Program-made: the position numbers and the translations under genes | Source: Limimaricola hongkongensis DSM 17492 | GTDB taxonomy: Bacteria; Pseudomonadota; Alphaproteobacteria; Rhodobacterales; Rhodobacteraceae | Reading direction: 5' to 3' | DNA length: 64,000 nt | Assembly (NCBI RefSeq): GCF_000600975.2 | Contig: NZ_KK088653.1 | Coordinates: forward strand, 744,501 to 808,500 | The notes under the pieces: generated by a model | Told to the model about the DNA's origin: nothing | The model's input: the letters and a program-made list of their open reading frames with translations, nothing else | The model's database searches: none | In this document: piece by piece, positions 44,515 through 54,414 of the stretch | Layout of the letters: each line of letters begins with the position of its first letter | How positions within the stretch are numbered: the stretch's first letter is position 1

Positions 44515-47067
44515 TCAGTCGGCCAGCATCCGCCCGACCATCTCGGAGGTGTCGCGGCTCAACCCGTCGGTGCCCGCGATCCGCTCCAGCTCCGCCCGGA
44601 TCAGCCCGCGACGGTCTTCGTCATAGCGCTTCCAGGTCGAGAAGGCCTGCGTCATCCGCGCCGTGGTCTGCGGGTTCAGCGGATCGAGCTTCAAAAGCCA
44701 GTCGGCGAGCAGCCGGTAGCCCGCGCCGGAGGGGTGATGAAAGCCCGCCGCGTTGCCCGAAAGCGCGCCGAAGACGGCCCGGAAGCGGTTGGGGTTCTTC
44801 CAGTCGAAGGCGGGATGCCGGGTCAGCCTCTCGGCGGTCTCGGCGGCGTCGTCGGGCTGGGCCGCGCCGACCTGCAGTCCGAACCACTTGTTCATCACCA
44901 GCCGCTCGTGGCTCCACTGATCCTCGAAGGCTTTCAGCTCGGCCGCGCCTTCGCCGATCTTCAAAAGCGCGCCCAGCGCCGCGATCTGCTGGGTCATGTT
45001 GTCGGCGGCGCGGAACTGGTTGCGGGCCCGGTTGCCGCCCTCGGTCAGCGACAGCAGCGACAGCGCGGCATTGGTGAGCGACCGGCGGCCCGCATCCCCG
45101 GCCTTCGGGCTGTAGGCGCCGGTGACCTGATGCGTGTCGTAAAGGCGCGACAGCAGGTCGCCCAACCGGTCCGCGATGGCGTGGCGCAGCCCCTCGCGGG
45201 CCTCGTGGATCGCCGAGGGGTCGGGGGCCTGGCCGGTCTCGAAGATCGCCTGCGCCAGCTCGTCCTCGCCGGGCAGTGCCAGAAGCTGCGCCCGGAAAGC
45301 CGGGTCGAGGCTCTCATCCGCGATGCCGCGGCCCAGCGCGTCGATGTAGCCCGCATGCGGGCCGTCGCCGCTCTGGATCATCGCCAGAAGTCCGGTCCGG
45401 GCGAGGTCGCGTCCGGCTTCCCATTTGTTGAACGGATCGGTGTCATGGGCGAGCAGGAAGGCGCGGGTCTCGTCGGTCTGCTCCTGCTTGAGGATCACCG
45501 GTGCCGAGAAACCGCGAAGGATCGAGGGCACCGGCCTGGCCGACAGCCCGTCGAAGGCAAAGCTCTGCTCGGTCTCTGTCAGCTCAAGCACCTTCGTCGG
45601 CAGCACCTCGTCGCCATTGGGGTTCAGAAGACCCACGGCGACGGGGATCACCACCGGCTGCTTGTCGCTCTGGCCGGGCGTGGCGGGCGTTTCCTGCCGG
45701 AGCGTCAGGGTATAGCGCCCGTCGGTCCAGTCCTCGGCGACATGGACGCGCGGGGTTCCGGCCTGATGATACCAACGGGCGAACTGACCCAGATCGCGGC
45801 CCGTCGCCTCCTCGAACACCTTCAGCCAGTCCTCGATCGTCACGGCCTGCCCGTCATGGCGTTCGAAATAGAGGTCGAGCGCCTTGCGGTAGCCTTTGTC
45901 GCCGACAAGCCGCTTCAGCATGCCGACGATCTCGGCGCCCTTCTCATAGACGGTGACGGTGTAGAAATTGTTGATCTCGACGAAGCTTTCGGGCCGCACG
46001 GGGTGCGCGAGCGGGCCGTTGTCCTCGCGGAACTGCGCCGCGCGCAACAGCATCGCGTCGTCGATCCGCTTGACCGCGTGGGACCGCATGTCGCCGGTAA
46101 ACTGCTGGTCGCGGAACACCGTGAGGCCCTCCTTGAGGCACAGCTGGAACCAGTCGCGGCAGGTGACGCGGTTGCCGGTCCAGTTGTGGAAGTATTCATG
46201 CGCGATGATCGCCTCGATCCGCTCGAAATCGGCGTCGGTCGCGGTGGCGGGGGAGGCCAGCACGGCGGAGGAGTTGAAGATGTTCAGCCCCTTGTTCTCC
46301 ATCGCGCCCATGTTGAAATCATCGACCGCGACGATGTTGAACACGTCGAGGTCGTATTCGCGCCCATAGGTCCGTTCGTCCCAGGTCATCGACTTCTTCA
46401 GCGCCTCCATCCCGAAGGCGCATTTGTCGATATCGGCCTCGCGCACCCACAGGTTCAGCGCGACCTCGCGGCCCGACATGGTGGTGAAGCTGTCGGAATG
46501 CGCGACCAGATCGCCCGCGACGAGCGCGAAAAGATAGGCCGGCTTGGGCCAGGGGTCGTTCCATTCGGCAAAGCCCGGCCCCGAGGCGCCGGGGTTGCCG
46601 TTCGACAACAGCACCGGCTCGTCGCTTTCGATGCGCACGTGGAACGGCGCCATGACATCGGGCCGGTCGGGATAGAAGGTGATCTTGCGAAAGCCCTCGG
46701 CCTCGCATTGCGTGCAATACATGCCGCCCGAACGGTAGAGCCCCTCGAGCGCGGTGTTGTGCTCGGGGTCGATCTCGACCTCGGCTTCGAAGGTGAAGGG
46801 CGCGTCGGGCGCCTCGAGCCTGAGCCCGCCCTCGACCAGCACGGGCTGCACGGCCTTGCCGTCGACATGCGCGGAGATCAGCTTCAGCTGTTCGCCATGC
46901 AAGAAGAAGTCGCGGCTCGCGGCGTCGGGGTTGGGGCGGAACCGGATCTCGGAGAGCACCCGCGTGGCCTCGGGGGCGAGGCGGAAGGTCAGGCGCACCT
47001 CGTCGACGAGATAGGCGGGCGGCGTGTAGTCCTTCAGATAGACGGTGCGGGGGTCGTGCTGTGTCAT
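44515..47067 (-). CDS. pepN: Aminopeptidase N (M1 family)
   Basis: The 850-residue zinc aminopeptidase has the substrate-binding GAMEN motif (MGAMENKGLN), the zinc motif HEYFHNWTGN (HExxH with a downstream Glu in LKEGLTVF), and the DUF3458 and C-terminal helical domains typical of the bacterial PepN type. It trims N-terminal residues from peptides in the cytosol. Length matches the family (about 850-880). It is divergent from the small membrane protein gene at 47193. Confidence 0.95.
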   Translation of the reverse strand: MTQHDPRTVYLKDYTPPAYLVDEVRLTFRLAPEATRVLSEIRFRPNPDAASRDFFLHGEQLKLISAHVDGKAVQPVLVEGGLRLEAPDAPFTFEAEVEIDPEHNTALEGLYRSGGMYCTQCEAEGFRKITFYPDRPDVMAPFHVRIESDEPVLLSNGNPGASGPGFAEWNDPWPKPAYLFALVAGDLVAHSDSFTTMSGREVALNLWVREADIDKCAFGMEALKKSMTWDERTYGREYDLDVFNIVAVDDFNMGAMENKGLNIFNSSAVLASPATATDADFERIEAIIAHEYFHNWTGNRVTCRDWFQLCLKEGLTVFRDQQFTGDMRSHAVKRIDDAMLLRAAQFREDNGPLAHPVRPESFVEINNFYTVTVYEKGAEIVGMLKRLVGDKGYRKALDLYFERHDGQAVTIEDWLKVFEEATGRDLGQFARWYHQAGTPRVHVAEDWTDGRYTLTLRQETPATPGQSDKQPVVIPVAVGLLNPNGDEVLPTKVLELTETEQSFAFDGLSARPVPSILRGFSAPVILKQEQTDETRAFLLAHDTDPFNKWEAGRDLARTGLLAMIQSGDGPHAGYIDALGRGIADESLDPAFRAQLLALPGEDELAQAIFETGQAPDPSAIHEAREGLRHAIADRLGDLLSRLYDTHQVTGAYSPKAGDAGRRSLTNAALSLLSLTEGGNRARNQFRAADNMTQQIAALGALLKIGEGAAELKAFEDQWSHERLVMNKWFGLQVGAAQPDDAAETAERLTRHPAFDWKNPNRFRAVFGALSGNAAGFHHPSGAGYRLLADWLLKLDPLNPQTTARMTQAFSTWKRYDEDRRGLIRAELERIAGTDGLSRDTSEMVGRMLAD

Positions 47068-47192
47068 GTCCGTGGACCTTTCGCTGAACCTTCGGGGCGC
47101 GCCGAACGTTAGGGCCGCAAGAGGGGGCCTTCAAGCGCGCCCCCGACCGCGACCGCCAGTTCCGGCGCGGCAACCTCGCGAGGAGAAGTGAC

Positions 47193-47453
47193 ATGTCCGC
47201 CCCACAAACAGACGTCGAGAAACAGGAAAAACGCCACAAGGGTCCGCTGACCGGGATGGCCGTCGTGGCCGGGTTCGGCGTGCTGCTGATCCTGTTTCTC
47301 GTGTTCATCGGCTTTGGCCAGGGCAACGAGCCCGAAGCCGAAAGCACCGTCGAGGCCGTCGGCAGCGACGAGGCCGAGACGACCGACGATGCCGGGATCG
47401 TCGCGGCGCCCGAGCAGATCAACGACGAGGCCGGCGCCGTCGTGCAGCAGTGA
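47193..47453 (+). CDS. Small single-pass membrane protein, function unknown
   Basis: An 86-residue protein: a basic N-terminus, one transmembrane helix (about residues 20-41, [20 protein letters not shown]), then an acidic tail rich in E, D and A (theoretical pI clearly low). I do not recognise a named family. The gene has normal codon use and GAGGAG seven bases upstream of its ATG. It stands between pepN (divergent) and glcB, and two strong hairpins follow it. Confidence 0.75.
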   Translation: MSAPQTDVEKQEKRHKGPLTGMAVVAGFGVLLILFLVFIGFGQGNEPEAESTVEAVGSDEAETTDDAGIVAAPEQINDEAGAVVQQ

Positions 47454-47455
47454 CA

Positions 47456-47507
47456 CCGCCACCGGTGGTGGCGGAGAGGGGCGCGGATCGCGGGATCCGC
47501 GCCCCTC
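47456..47507 (+). other. Two adjacent strong hairpins after the small membrane protein gene
   Basis: CCGCCACC-GGT-GGTGGCGG (47456-47474) is followed two bases on by a perfect 14-bp hairpin with arms 47476-47489 and 47494-47507. Neither is followed by a T-run. They may stabilise the transcript end or act with Rho. Confidence 0.55.
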
Positions 47508-47589
47508 GTGCAATCCGCCCGGATCGAGTTGCCGCCCCTGCCGGGATGGATTAGCCATTTGCCAACGGAATTCGAGGAGGAGAAGACGG

Positions 47590-49758
47590 ATGGCCGACAG
47601 GATCGACAAGCATGGGCTGCTGGTGGCGCCCGAGCTGGCAGGCTTCATCGAGAACGAGGCGCTTCCGGGGACGGGGATCGACGCCGCCGCCTTCTGGAAA
47701 GGCTTCGCGGGGCTGGAGGCCGAGTTCGGACCGCGCATCCGCGATGCGCTGGCGCAGCGCGCATCCATGCAAGAGCAGATCGACGCCTGGCATGTGGAGC
47801 GCAAGGGCCAGCAGATCGACGCCGCCGCCTATCGCGAGATGCTCACGGAGATCGGCTACCTCGTGGCCGAAGGCGATGACTTCGAGATCGGCACCGAGAA
47901 CACCGACCCCGAGATCGCGACCACGCCGGGCCCGCAGCTCGTCGTGCCGATCACCAATGCGCGCTTCGCGCTCAACGCCGCGAACGCGCGCTGGGGCAGC
48001 CTTTATGACGCGCTTTACGGCACCGACGCGCTGGGCAGCCTGCCGCAAGGCAAGGGCTATGACGAGGCGCGCGGCGCGCAGGTGATCGCGCGGGGCCGCG
48101 CGCATCTCGACGCGGTCGCGCCGCTCGACGGCGCCTCCTGGGCCGAGATCGACCGGATCGAGATCAAGGGCGGCACGCTCGTCGCGTGCAAGGCCGATGC
48201 CGAGCATGGCCTGCGCGAGCCCGAGCAGTTCGCGGGCTCCACCACCGCCGGCGATGCCGACCTGCAGGTGCTTTTGGAAAAGAACGGCCTGCTGATCGAG
48301 ATCGTGGTCGACCCGTCGAGCCGGATCGGCGGCACCGACCGCGCCGGCATCTCCGACATCCGTCTCGAAAGCGCCGTCTCGACCATCATGGATTGCGAGG
48401 ATTCCGTCGCCGCGGTGGATGCCGAGGACAAGGTGCTCGCCTATCGCAACTGGCTTGGCCTGATGCAGGGGTCGCTTTCGGCCACCTTCCGCAAGGGTGG
48501 CGAGGAGATGACCCGCCGCATGGAGGGCGACCGCGCCTTTACCGCGCCCGACGGGTCCACCAGGACCGTCAAGGGCCGCTCGCTCATGCTGGTGCGCAAT
48601 GTCGGCCACCTGATGACCAACCCCGCGATCATCGGAAAGGCGGACGATCACGAGATCTCCGAAGGGCTGATGGACGCGGCGATCACCGTGCTGATCGCGA
48701 TGCACGACCTGAAGAAGACCAAAGGGCCGCGCAACTCGGTGCATGGCTCGGTCTACGTGGTGAAGCCCAAGATGCACGGCCCCGACGAGGTGAAGCTCTC
48801 CGACGAGATGTTCTCGGCGGTCGAAGAGATGCTCGGCCTGCCGCAATACACCGTCAAGCTCGGCATCATGGACGAGGAGCGCCGCACCTCCGCCAACCTC
48901 AAGGAGTGCATCCGCGCCGCGAAGAACCGGGTCGCCTTCATCAACACCGGCTTCCTCGACCGCACCGGCGACGAGATCCACACCTCGATGGAAGCCGGCC
49001 CGATGATCCCCAAGGGCGAGATGAAATCCTCGGCCTGGATCCAGTCCTACGAGGATCGCAACGTCGATATCGGGCTTGCCTGCGGTCTCAAGGGCAAGGC
49101 CCAGATCGGCAAGGGGATGTGGGCCATGCCCGACCGGATGGCCGACATGCTGGAGGCCAAGATCGGCCACCCGAAATCTGGCGCCACCTGCGCCTGGGTG
49201 CCGTCGCCGACCGCCGCGACGCTGCACGCGACGCATTACCACCAGGTCGACGTGATGGCGCGGCAGGAGGAGATCGCCAAGGGCGGGGCGCGCGGCACGC
49301 TCGAGGATCTGCTGACGATCCCGCTGGCGACGGGCCGCAATTTCGACGCGGCCGAGGTCACGCGCGAAATCGAGAACAACGCGCAGGGCATCCTCGGCTA
49401 TGTCGTGCGCTGGATCGATCAGGGCGTCGGCTGTTCCAAGGTGCCCGACATCAACGATGTCGGCCTGATGGAGGATCGCGCGACCTGCCGGATCAGCTCG
49501 CAGGCGCTGGCCAACTGGCTGCATCATGGCGTCGTGTCCCGCGATCAGGTCATGGCGGCGATGAAGAAGATGGCCGAAGTGGTGGATCGCCAGAACGACG
49601 GTGATGCCACCTACACGCCGATGGCGCCGAATTTCGACGGGCTCGCCTTCAAGGCGGCCTGCGATCTCGTCTTCGAGGGCCGCCAGCAGCCCTCGGGCTA
49701 CACCGAACCGGTGCTGCACCGGCGCCGCCTCGAACTGAAGAACATGGAGACCGCATGA
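47590..49758 (+). CDS. glcB: Malate synthase G
   Basis: Condenses glyoxylate with acetyl-CoA to malate. The 722-residue length is typical of isoform G. Conserved blocks include [52 protein letters not shown] (catalytic-region Glu), [17 protein letters not shown] and the C-terminal [19 protein letters not shown]. The start ATG is preceded by GAGGAGGAG. Its stop overlaps the next gene, a GlcG-like protein, as in glycolate operons elsewhere. Confidence 0.97.
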   Translation: MADRIDKHGLLVAPELAGFIENEALPGTGIDAAAFWKGFAGLEAEFGPRIRDALAQRASMQEQIDAWHVERKGQQIDAAAYREMLTEIGYLVAEGDDFEIGTENTDPEIATTPGPQLVVPITNARFALNAANARWGSLYDALYGTDALGSLPQGKGYDEARGAQVIARGRAHLDAVAPLDGASWAEIDRIEIKGGTLVACKADAEHGLREPEQFAGSTTAGDADLQVLLEKNGLLIEIVVDPSSRIGGTDRAGISDIRLESAVSTIMDCEDSVAAVDAEDKVLAYRNWLGLMQGSLSATFRKGGEEMTRRMEGDRAFTAPDGSTRTVKGRSLMLVRNVGHLMTNPAIIGKADDHEISEGLMDAAITVLIAMHDLKKTKGPRNSVHGSVYVVKPKMHGPDEVKLSDEMFSAVEEMLGLPQYTVKLGIMDEERRTSANLKECIRAAKNRVAFINTGFLDRTGDEIHTSMEAGPMIPKGEMKSSAWIQSYEDRNVDIGLACGLKGKAQIGKGMWAMPDRMADMLEAKIGHPKSGATCAWVPSPTAATLHATHYHQVDVMARQEEIAKGGARGTLEDLLTIPLATGRNFDAAEVTREIENNAQGILGYVVRWIDQGVGCSKVPDINDVGLMEDRATCRISSQALANWLHHGVVSRDQVMAAMKKMAEVVDRQNDGDATYTPMAPNFDGLAFKAACDLVFEGRQQPSGYTEPVLHRRRLELKNMETA

Positions 49759-50186
49759 TGTCCAAGCTTACCATCGATGCCGCCCGCACCATCATCCGCG
49801 AAACGCTCGCCAAGGCGCATGACATGGGGCTCAAGCCGATGTCGGTGATCGTGCTCGACGCGGGCGGCCACCCGCTCGCCTTCGAGCGCGAGGACGGCGC
49901 GGCCCCGGGCCGCTACGCCATCGCCGAGGGCAAGGCCTACGGCGCCGTGATGCTGGGCATGCCCGGCTCGGCGCAAATGGCCCGCGCCGAGGCGCAGCAT
50001 TACTTCATGACGGCGGCCAACGGCGCCTTCGGCGGCAAGGTCGTGCCGGTGCCGGGCGGCGTGATCCTGCGCGGCGATGATGGCGAGATCCTCGGCGGCG
50101 TCGGCGTCACCGGCGACACCTCCGACAACGACGCCGAGGCGGCGCTGGCGGGGATCGCGGCGGCGGGGCTCAAGGGCGACGCCTGA
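49755..50186 (+). CDS. glcG: GlcG/HbpS-family protein
   Basis: The 143-residue protein has the GlcG/HbpS fold: [20 protein letters not shown], then GKAYGAVML and the glycine-rich [20 protein letters not shown]. Relatives bind haem or are encoded with glycolate oxidase. Here the start overlaps the glcB stop (ATGA), supporting a role around glyoxylate/glycolate metabolism. Its molecular function is not established. An intrinsic terminator follows. Confidence 0.85.
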   Translation: MMSKLTIDAARTIIRETLAKAHDMGLKPMSVIVLDAGGHPLAFEREDGAAPGRYAIAEGKAYGAVMLGMPGSAQMARAEAQHYFMTAANGAFGGKVVPVPGGVILRGDDGEILGGVGVTGDTSDNDAEAALAGIAAAGLKGDA

Positions 50187-50250
50187 CCCCGATAACCGGG
50201 GGCATCCGTCACGGGCGCCCCCGATGTGCCCCCATCGAGGGGTACATGTG

Positions 50251-50287
50251 CGCGCGGCCCGGAGCTTCCGGGCCGCGCGGCGCTTTT
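50251..50287 (+). terminator. Rho-independent terminator after glcB-glcG
   Basis: A perfect 13-bp GC stem (50251-50263 with 50267-50279) around a 3-base loop is followed by GCGCTTTT. Confidence 0.8.
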
Positions 50288-50336
50288 CAGGAGGCTGCCG
50301 GCCCTATATCTGTAGAGAGCAGCAACCGGAGCGATC

Positions 50337-51119
50337 ATGACCCGTCCCGTCATCGGCATCATCGGCAACAACCACGTCATCGACGGCCATTACGTCACCC
50401 ATGGAGGCGGCGCGATGAACTCCTCGGCGGTGTCGCAGGTCTCGGGCGGCCTGCCGCTGGTGATTCCCGCCGACCCCAAACTCGTCTCGGTCGAGGAGCT
50501 TCTGGAGGCCTGCGACGGCTTCCTGCTCACCGGGGGGCGCCCGAATGTCCATCCCGACGAATACGGCGAAGCCGAGACCCCGGCGCATGGGGCGTTCGAC
50601 CGGTCGCGCGATGCGATCACCCTGCCGCTGGTGCGTGCCTGCGTCGAGCGCGGCCAGCCCTTCATGGGCATCTGCCGCGGCTTTCAGGAGGTGAACGTGG
50701 CGATGGGCGGCACGCTCCACCCGGAGATCCGTGACCTGCCGGGGCGGACCAACCACCGGATGCCGCCCGATGGCACGCTCGAGGAGAAGTTCGCGCTGCG
50801 CCATGTCGTGACGCTCTCCGAGGATGGCCCGTTCCACCGGCTGTTCGGCGCGCGCGAGGTGATGACCAACACGCTGCACGGGCAGGGGGTCAAGACGCCG
50901 GGCCGCCGCATCGTGATCGATGGCCACGCTCCCGACGGCACGCCCGAGGCGCTCTATGTCAAGGACGCGCCGGGCTTCACCCTGTCGGTGCAGTGGCATC
51001 CCGAATGGAACGCGGGCGCCGACCCGGTGTCGCGACCGCTGTTCGAGGCCTTTGGCGAGGCCGCCCGGACATGGGCCGCCAAGTCGCAGCCGCTCGCGCA
51101 GGCGCGCCGCAGCGCCTGA
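50337..51119 (+). CDS. Class I glutamine-amidotransferase-like hydrolase (PuuD/gamma-glutamyl-GABA hydrolase family)
   Basis: The 260-residue protein has the peptidase C26 nucleophile elbow GICRGFQEVNVAMGG (Cys near residue 117) and the His-Glu pair QWHPEWN near residue 220. It also shows TLHGQGVKTPG and LLTGGRPNVHP. It probably hydrolyses a gamma-glutamyl amide, for example in putrescine breakdown. The window also holds a decarboxylase that could make putrescine (59767), but the two are far apart. It is monocistronic between two gaps. Confidence 0.87.
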   Translation: MTRPVIGIIGNNHVIDGHYVTHGGGAMNSSAVSQVSGGLPLVIPADPKLVSVEELLEACDGFLLTGGRPNVHPDEYGEAETPAHGAFDRSRDAITLPLVRACVERGQPFMGICRGFQEVNVAMGGTLHPEIRDLPGRTNHRMPPDGTLEEKFALRHVVTLSEDGPFHRLFGAREVMTNTLHGQGVKTPGRRIVIDGHAPDGTPEALYVKDAPGFTLSVQWHPEWNAGADPVSRPLFEAFGEAARTWAAKSQPLAQARRSA

Positions 51120-51212
51120 CCCCCTGCCGCCCGTCCTGCCCGCGCGGCGGGATGAAAGTTGCACTGCGCGCGGCGCTGCGGCACCTTTGCGGCCGAAAGC
51201 AGAGGGAGCGCC

Positions 51213-52538
51213 ATGCGACAGATCGTGATCCGCCTTGCCGCGATGGCCGTCATCTGCTGGCCGGGCATCAGCCCGGCGCAAAACCTGCCCGCGCCGCTGG
51301 ATGATGCGGCATGGCCGCCGGTCGATCCCGCCGAGGCGGCGCTGGGGCAATTGCTGTTCTACGACCCGATCCTGTCGGGCAACCGCGAGGTCGCCTGCGC
51401 GACCTGCCATCACCCGGCCTTCGGCACCTCCGACGGGCTGTCGCTGTCGCTTGGGGATGGCGGCCATGGGCTCGGGCCCGCGCGCAGGGTCGACCCCGGC
51501 AATCCGCCCGAACAGCGCGTCCCGCGCAACAGCCCGGCGCTGTGGAATGTCGGCGCGGTCGAATATGTCTCGATGTTCCATGACGGCCGGATCGAGCTGG
51601 ACGCCTCCGCCCCGGGCGGCATGCGCACGCCGCTCGATGCCGACATGGTCGCGGGGTTTGCCTCCATGCTGTCGGCGCAGACCATGTTCCCGGTGCTCAG
51701 CCCCGACGAGATGGCGGGCCATTACAGCGAGAACGAGGTGGCGCAGGCGGTGCGGCAGGGGCGGCTGACCGGGCCGGGCGGCGCGTGGGATCTGATCGCG
51801 CGGCGCGTGGCGCAGGTCCCGGCCTATGCCGCGCGCTTCGAGGCGGTGCGCGGGCTTGCGCCCGGCGAGATCGGCTTTACCGACATCTCCGACGCCATCG
51901 CCGCCTTCATGACCTTCGAGTTTCGCTCCGACACCAGCCCGTTCGATGCGCGGTTGCGGCAGGGCACGCTCCTCTCCCCCGAGGCCGAGGCCGGGCTGGC
52001 GCTGTTTTACGGCGCGGCGGGCTGTTCGGACTGCCATTCCGGGCCGTTCCAGACCGATCACGGATTCCATGCCATGGGGGTGCCGCAGATCGGCCCCGGC
52101 AAGGCGGCGCGGTTCGAAAGCCACGCCCGCGACGAGGGACGGTTTCGCGTCACCGGGCGGGCCGAGGATCTTCACGCCTTTCGCACGCCGTCCTTGCGCA
52201 ACGTGGCGCTGACCGCGCCATATGGCCATGCCGGCAGCCATGCGACGCTGCGCGGCTTCGTGGCCGACCACCTCGACCCGGCGGCGGGCTGGCAAAGCTA
52301 TGACCGGACGCAGGCGGTGCTGCCCGAGATGCCGGTGGCGGACTGGCGCATCCTCGACGACCCGGCCCAGAGCGCCGCCATCGCGGCGGCGGTGACGCGG
52401 CCGTCTGTGGCGCTTTTCCCCGAGGAGATCGACGCGCTGGTGGCGTTTCTTGCCGCGCTGACCGACCCGGTGGCGCGCGACGGGCGGCTCGGGGTGCCGG
52501 ACACGGTGCCCAGCGGGCTGCCGGTGCCGCAGCCCTGA
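51213..52538 (+). CDS. Periplasmic dihaem cytochrome c peroxidase/MauG-family protein
   Basis: The 441-residue precursor has a signal peptide (MRQIVIRLAAMAVICWPGIS, cut near AQN) and two haem c sites, CATCH (Cys62-His66) and CSDCH (Cys271-His275). The FRTPSLRNVALTAPYGHAG block is typical of the CcpA/MauG family, which reduces peroxide or oxidises a partner protein. The start ATG has GAGGGAG upstream. An earlier in-frame ATG would add 18 residues without signal-like character. No mau genes are nearby, so a peroxidase-like role is as likely as a maturation role. Confidence 0.9.
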   Translation: MRQIVIRLAAMAVICWPGISPAQNLPAPLDDAAWPPVDPAEAALGQLLFYDPILSGNREVACATCHHPAFGTSDGLSLSLGDGGHGLGPARRVDPGNPPEQRVPRNSPALWNVGAVEYVSMFHDGRIELDASAPGGMRTPLDADMVAGFASMLSAQTMFPVLSPDEMAGHYSENEVAQAVRQGRLTGPGGAWDLIARRVAQVPAYAARFEAVRGLAPGEIGFTDISDAIAAFMTFEFRSDTSPFDARLRQGTLLSPEAEAGLALFYGAAGCSDCHSGPFQTDHGFHAMGVPQIGPGKAARFESHARDEGRFRVTGRAEDLHAFRTPSLRNVALTAPYGHAGSHATLRGFVADHLDPAAGWQSYDRTQAVLPEMPVADWRILDDPAQSAAIAAAVTRPSVALFPEEIDALVAFLAALTDPVARDGRLGVPDTVPSGLPVPQP

Positions 52539-52557
52539 GCCGCCCATGGCTCGCCGT

Positions 52558-53751
52558 TCAGGTCACGGCGGCGCGGGCGTGGAATTCGGGACGGTCCCAG
52601 CTTTTGTCGCGCAGGATCGCGGCGAGGACGTCGACCGCGCGGTCGATGTCGCCTTCGGAGAGATAGAGCGGCGTGATGCCGAAGCGCAGGATGTCGGGCG
52701 CGCGGAAATCGCCGATGACGCCCTGCGCGATCAGCGCCTGCATCACGGCATAGCCCTGCGGATGGCGGAACGAGACCTGGCTGCCGCGCTGCGCGTGTTC
52801 ACGCGGCGTGGCCAGCTCCAGCTCGGGGCAGGCGGCCTCGACGCCCGCGATGAACCGGTCGCCCAGCGCCAATGACGCGGCGCGCAGGTCGGTCATGTCG
52901 ACGCCGTCCCAGATGTCGAGCGCCGTCTCCAGCGCCGCCATCGCCAGAACGGGCGGCGTGCCGACCCGCATCCGCGCGATGGCGGGGCCGGGGCGGTAGC
53001 CCGGCTCGAAGGCGAAGGGATCGGCATGGCCGAGCCAGCCCGACAGCGCGGGCTGCACCTCGTCGATCAGCCGCGGCGCGACATGGATGAAGGCGGGCGC
53101 GCCGGGGCCGCCATTGAGAAACTTGTAGGTGCAGCCCACCGCGAAATCGGTGTCGGCGGCGGCCACGTCGACATCCACCGCTCCCGCAGAATGCGCGAGA
53201 TCCCAGATCGCGAGCGCGCCCGCCGCATGGGCCTTTGCGATCAGCGCGGGCATGTCGTGGCGCCGACCGGTGCGGTAATCGACCTCGGTGATCATCGTCA
53301 CGGCGACGTCTTCGTCGATCGCCGCCTCGACCTCCTCTGGCGCCACGACGCGCAGCTCATGGCCGCGCCCGAGCTGCTCGACCAGCCCCTGCGCCATGTA
53401 GAGATCCGAAGGGAAATTGCCGCTGTCGCTGAGGATCACCCGGCGCTCGGGGCGCAGCGCCAGTGCCGCGGCGAGCGCCTGGTGCACCTTGATCGACAGC
53501 GTGTCGCCGAGCACGGTGGTGCCCTCCGGCGCGCCGATCAGCCTGCCGATCCGGTCGCCGAGCCGCGCGGGCTGATCCATCCAGCCGGCCTTGTTCCAAC
53601 CGGTGATCAGCATCTCGCCCCATTCGCCGCGCATCGCGCGCGCCATGCGTTCGGGGGCGGCGGCGGGCAGGGGGCCGAGCGAGTTGCCGTCGAGATAGGT
53701 GACGCCGTCGGGCAGGTCGAACATCGCCCTCGTGGCTTGGAAATCGGTCAT
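52558..53751 (-). CDS. kynU: Kynureninase
   Basis: The PLP-dependent hydrolase cleaves kynurenine to anthranilate and alanine in tryptophan degradation. The 397-residue fold-type I protein shows TYLDGNSLGPLP, DSGNFPSDLYMAQG, IWDLAHSAGAVDVD (cofactor Asp), the PLP lysine in CTYKFLNGGPG, and LSGWLGHADPFAFEPGY. The ATG at 53751 is chosen because GAGGAGGAG lies just upstream. The companion genes of the pathway (kynA, kynB) are not in the window. Confidence 0.95.
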   Translation of the reverse strand: MTDFQATRAMFDLPDGVTYLDGNSLGPLPAAAPERMARAMRGEWGEMLITGWNKAGWMDQPARLGDRIGRLIGAPEGTTVLGDTLSIKVHQALAAALALRPERRVILSDSGNFPSDLYMAQGLVEQLGRGHELRVVAPEEVEAAIDEDVAVTMITEVDYRTGRRHDMPALIAKAHAAGALAIWDLAHSAGAVDVDVAAADTDFAVGCTYKFLNGGPGAPAFIHVAPRLIDEVQPALSGWLGHADPFAFEPGYRPGPAIARMRVGTPPVLAMAALETALDIWDGVDMTDLRAASLALGDRFIAGVEAACPELELATPREHAQRGSQVSFRHPQGYAVMQALIAQGVIGDFRAPDILRFGITPLYLSEGDIDRAVDVLAAILRDKSWDRPEFHARAAVT

Positions 53752-53864
53752 CTCGGCGCTCCTCCTCGCGTTCCTCCGCGACGTTGTGGCAGCAAGGCTG
53801 TCCTTGCGCAACTGCGCGCGACGGGGGCGTGACAGCGCGGCGCGGGCGGGGCAGAGATGGGGAC

Positions 53865-54311
53865 ATGACCCGGATCGACCTGCCCCCCGTCTGGACCGCC
53901 CTCGGCCTTGCCGCCGCTTGGGTATTGTCGCGCATCGAGCCGGAATGGTTCGGTTTCGGGGACTGGCACGCGGTGCCGGGATGGGGCGCGGTCGCGGCGG
54001 GGCTCGGGCTGATGATCTGGGCCGTGATCGCGATGCTGGGTGCGCGTACCCAGGTCATGCCGCGCCGCGATGCGGCGGCGCTGGTGACGCAGGGCCCGTT
54101 CCGTTTTTCGCGCAACCCGATCTATCTGGGCGACCTTCTGTTGCTGGCGGGCGGCGCCGCGCTGTTCGACGCTCCCTCGGCGCTTCTGCTGGTGCCGGTG
54201 CTGGCCGCGATCCTGCAACGCCGCTTCATCCTGGGCGAGGAAGCGATGCTGCGCGCGCGTTTCGGAGCGGATTTCGAGCGATGGTCGAACCGGGTGCGGC
54301 GCTGGATTTGA
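53865..54311 (+). CDS. Isoprenylcysteine carboxyl methyltransferase-family membrane protein
   Basis: A 148-residue protein with four hydrophobic segments. The family signature is GPFRFSRNPIYLGDLLLLAG (about residues 71-90), followed by FILGEEAMLRARFGADFERW, which forms the SAM-binding C-terminal part of ICMT/PEMT-like methyltransferases. Bacterial members often methylate small or lipid substrates that are mostly unknown. It is divergent from kynU and 103 bases before pntA. Confidence 0.85.
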   Translation: MTRIDLPPVWTALGLAAAWVLSRIEPEWFGFGDWHAVPGWGAVAAGLGLMIWAVIAMLGARTQVMPRRDAAALVTQGPFRFSRNPIYLGDLLLLAGGAALFDAPSALLLVPVLAAILQRRFILGEEAMLRARFGADFERWSNRVRRWI

Positions 54312-54414
54312 GGCCCGTATAACCCAGCGGCAGCAAAGCTCCCTGCTGCCCTTGTGAAACATTCTTTCCCTCGATACTGATTTGCGGACGCAGAATGACC
54401 GGAGGGAACGTGGC

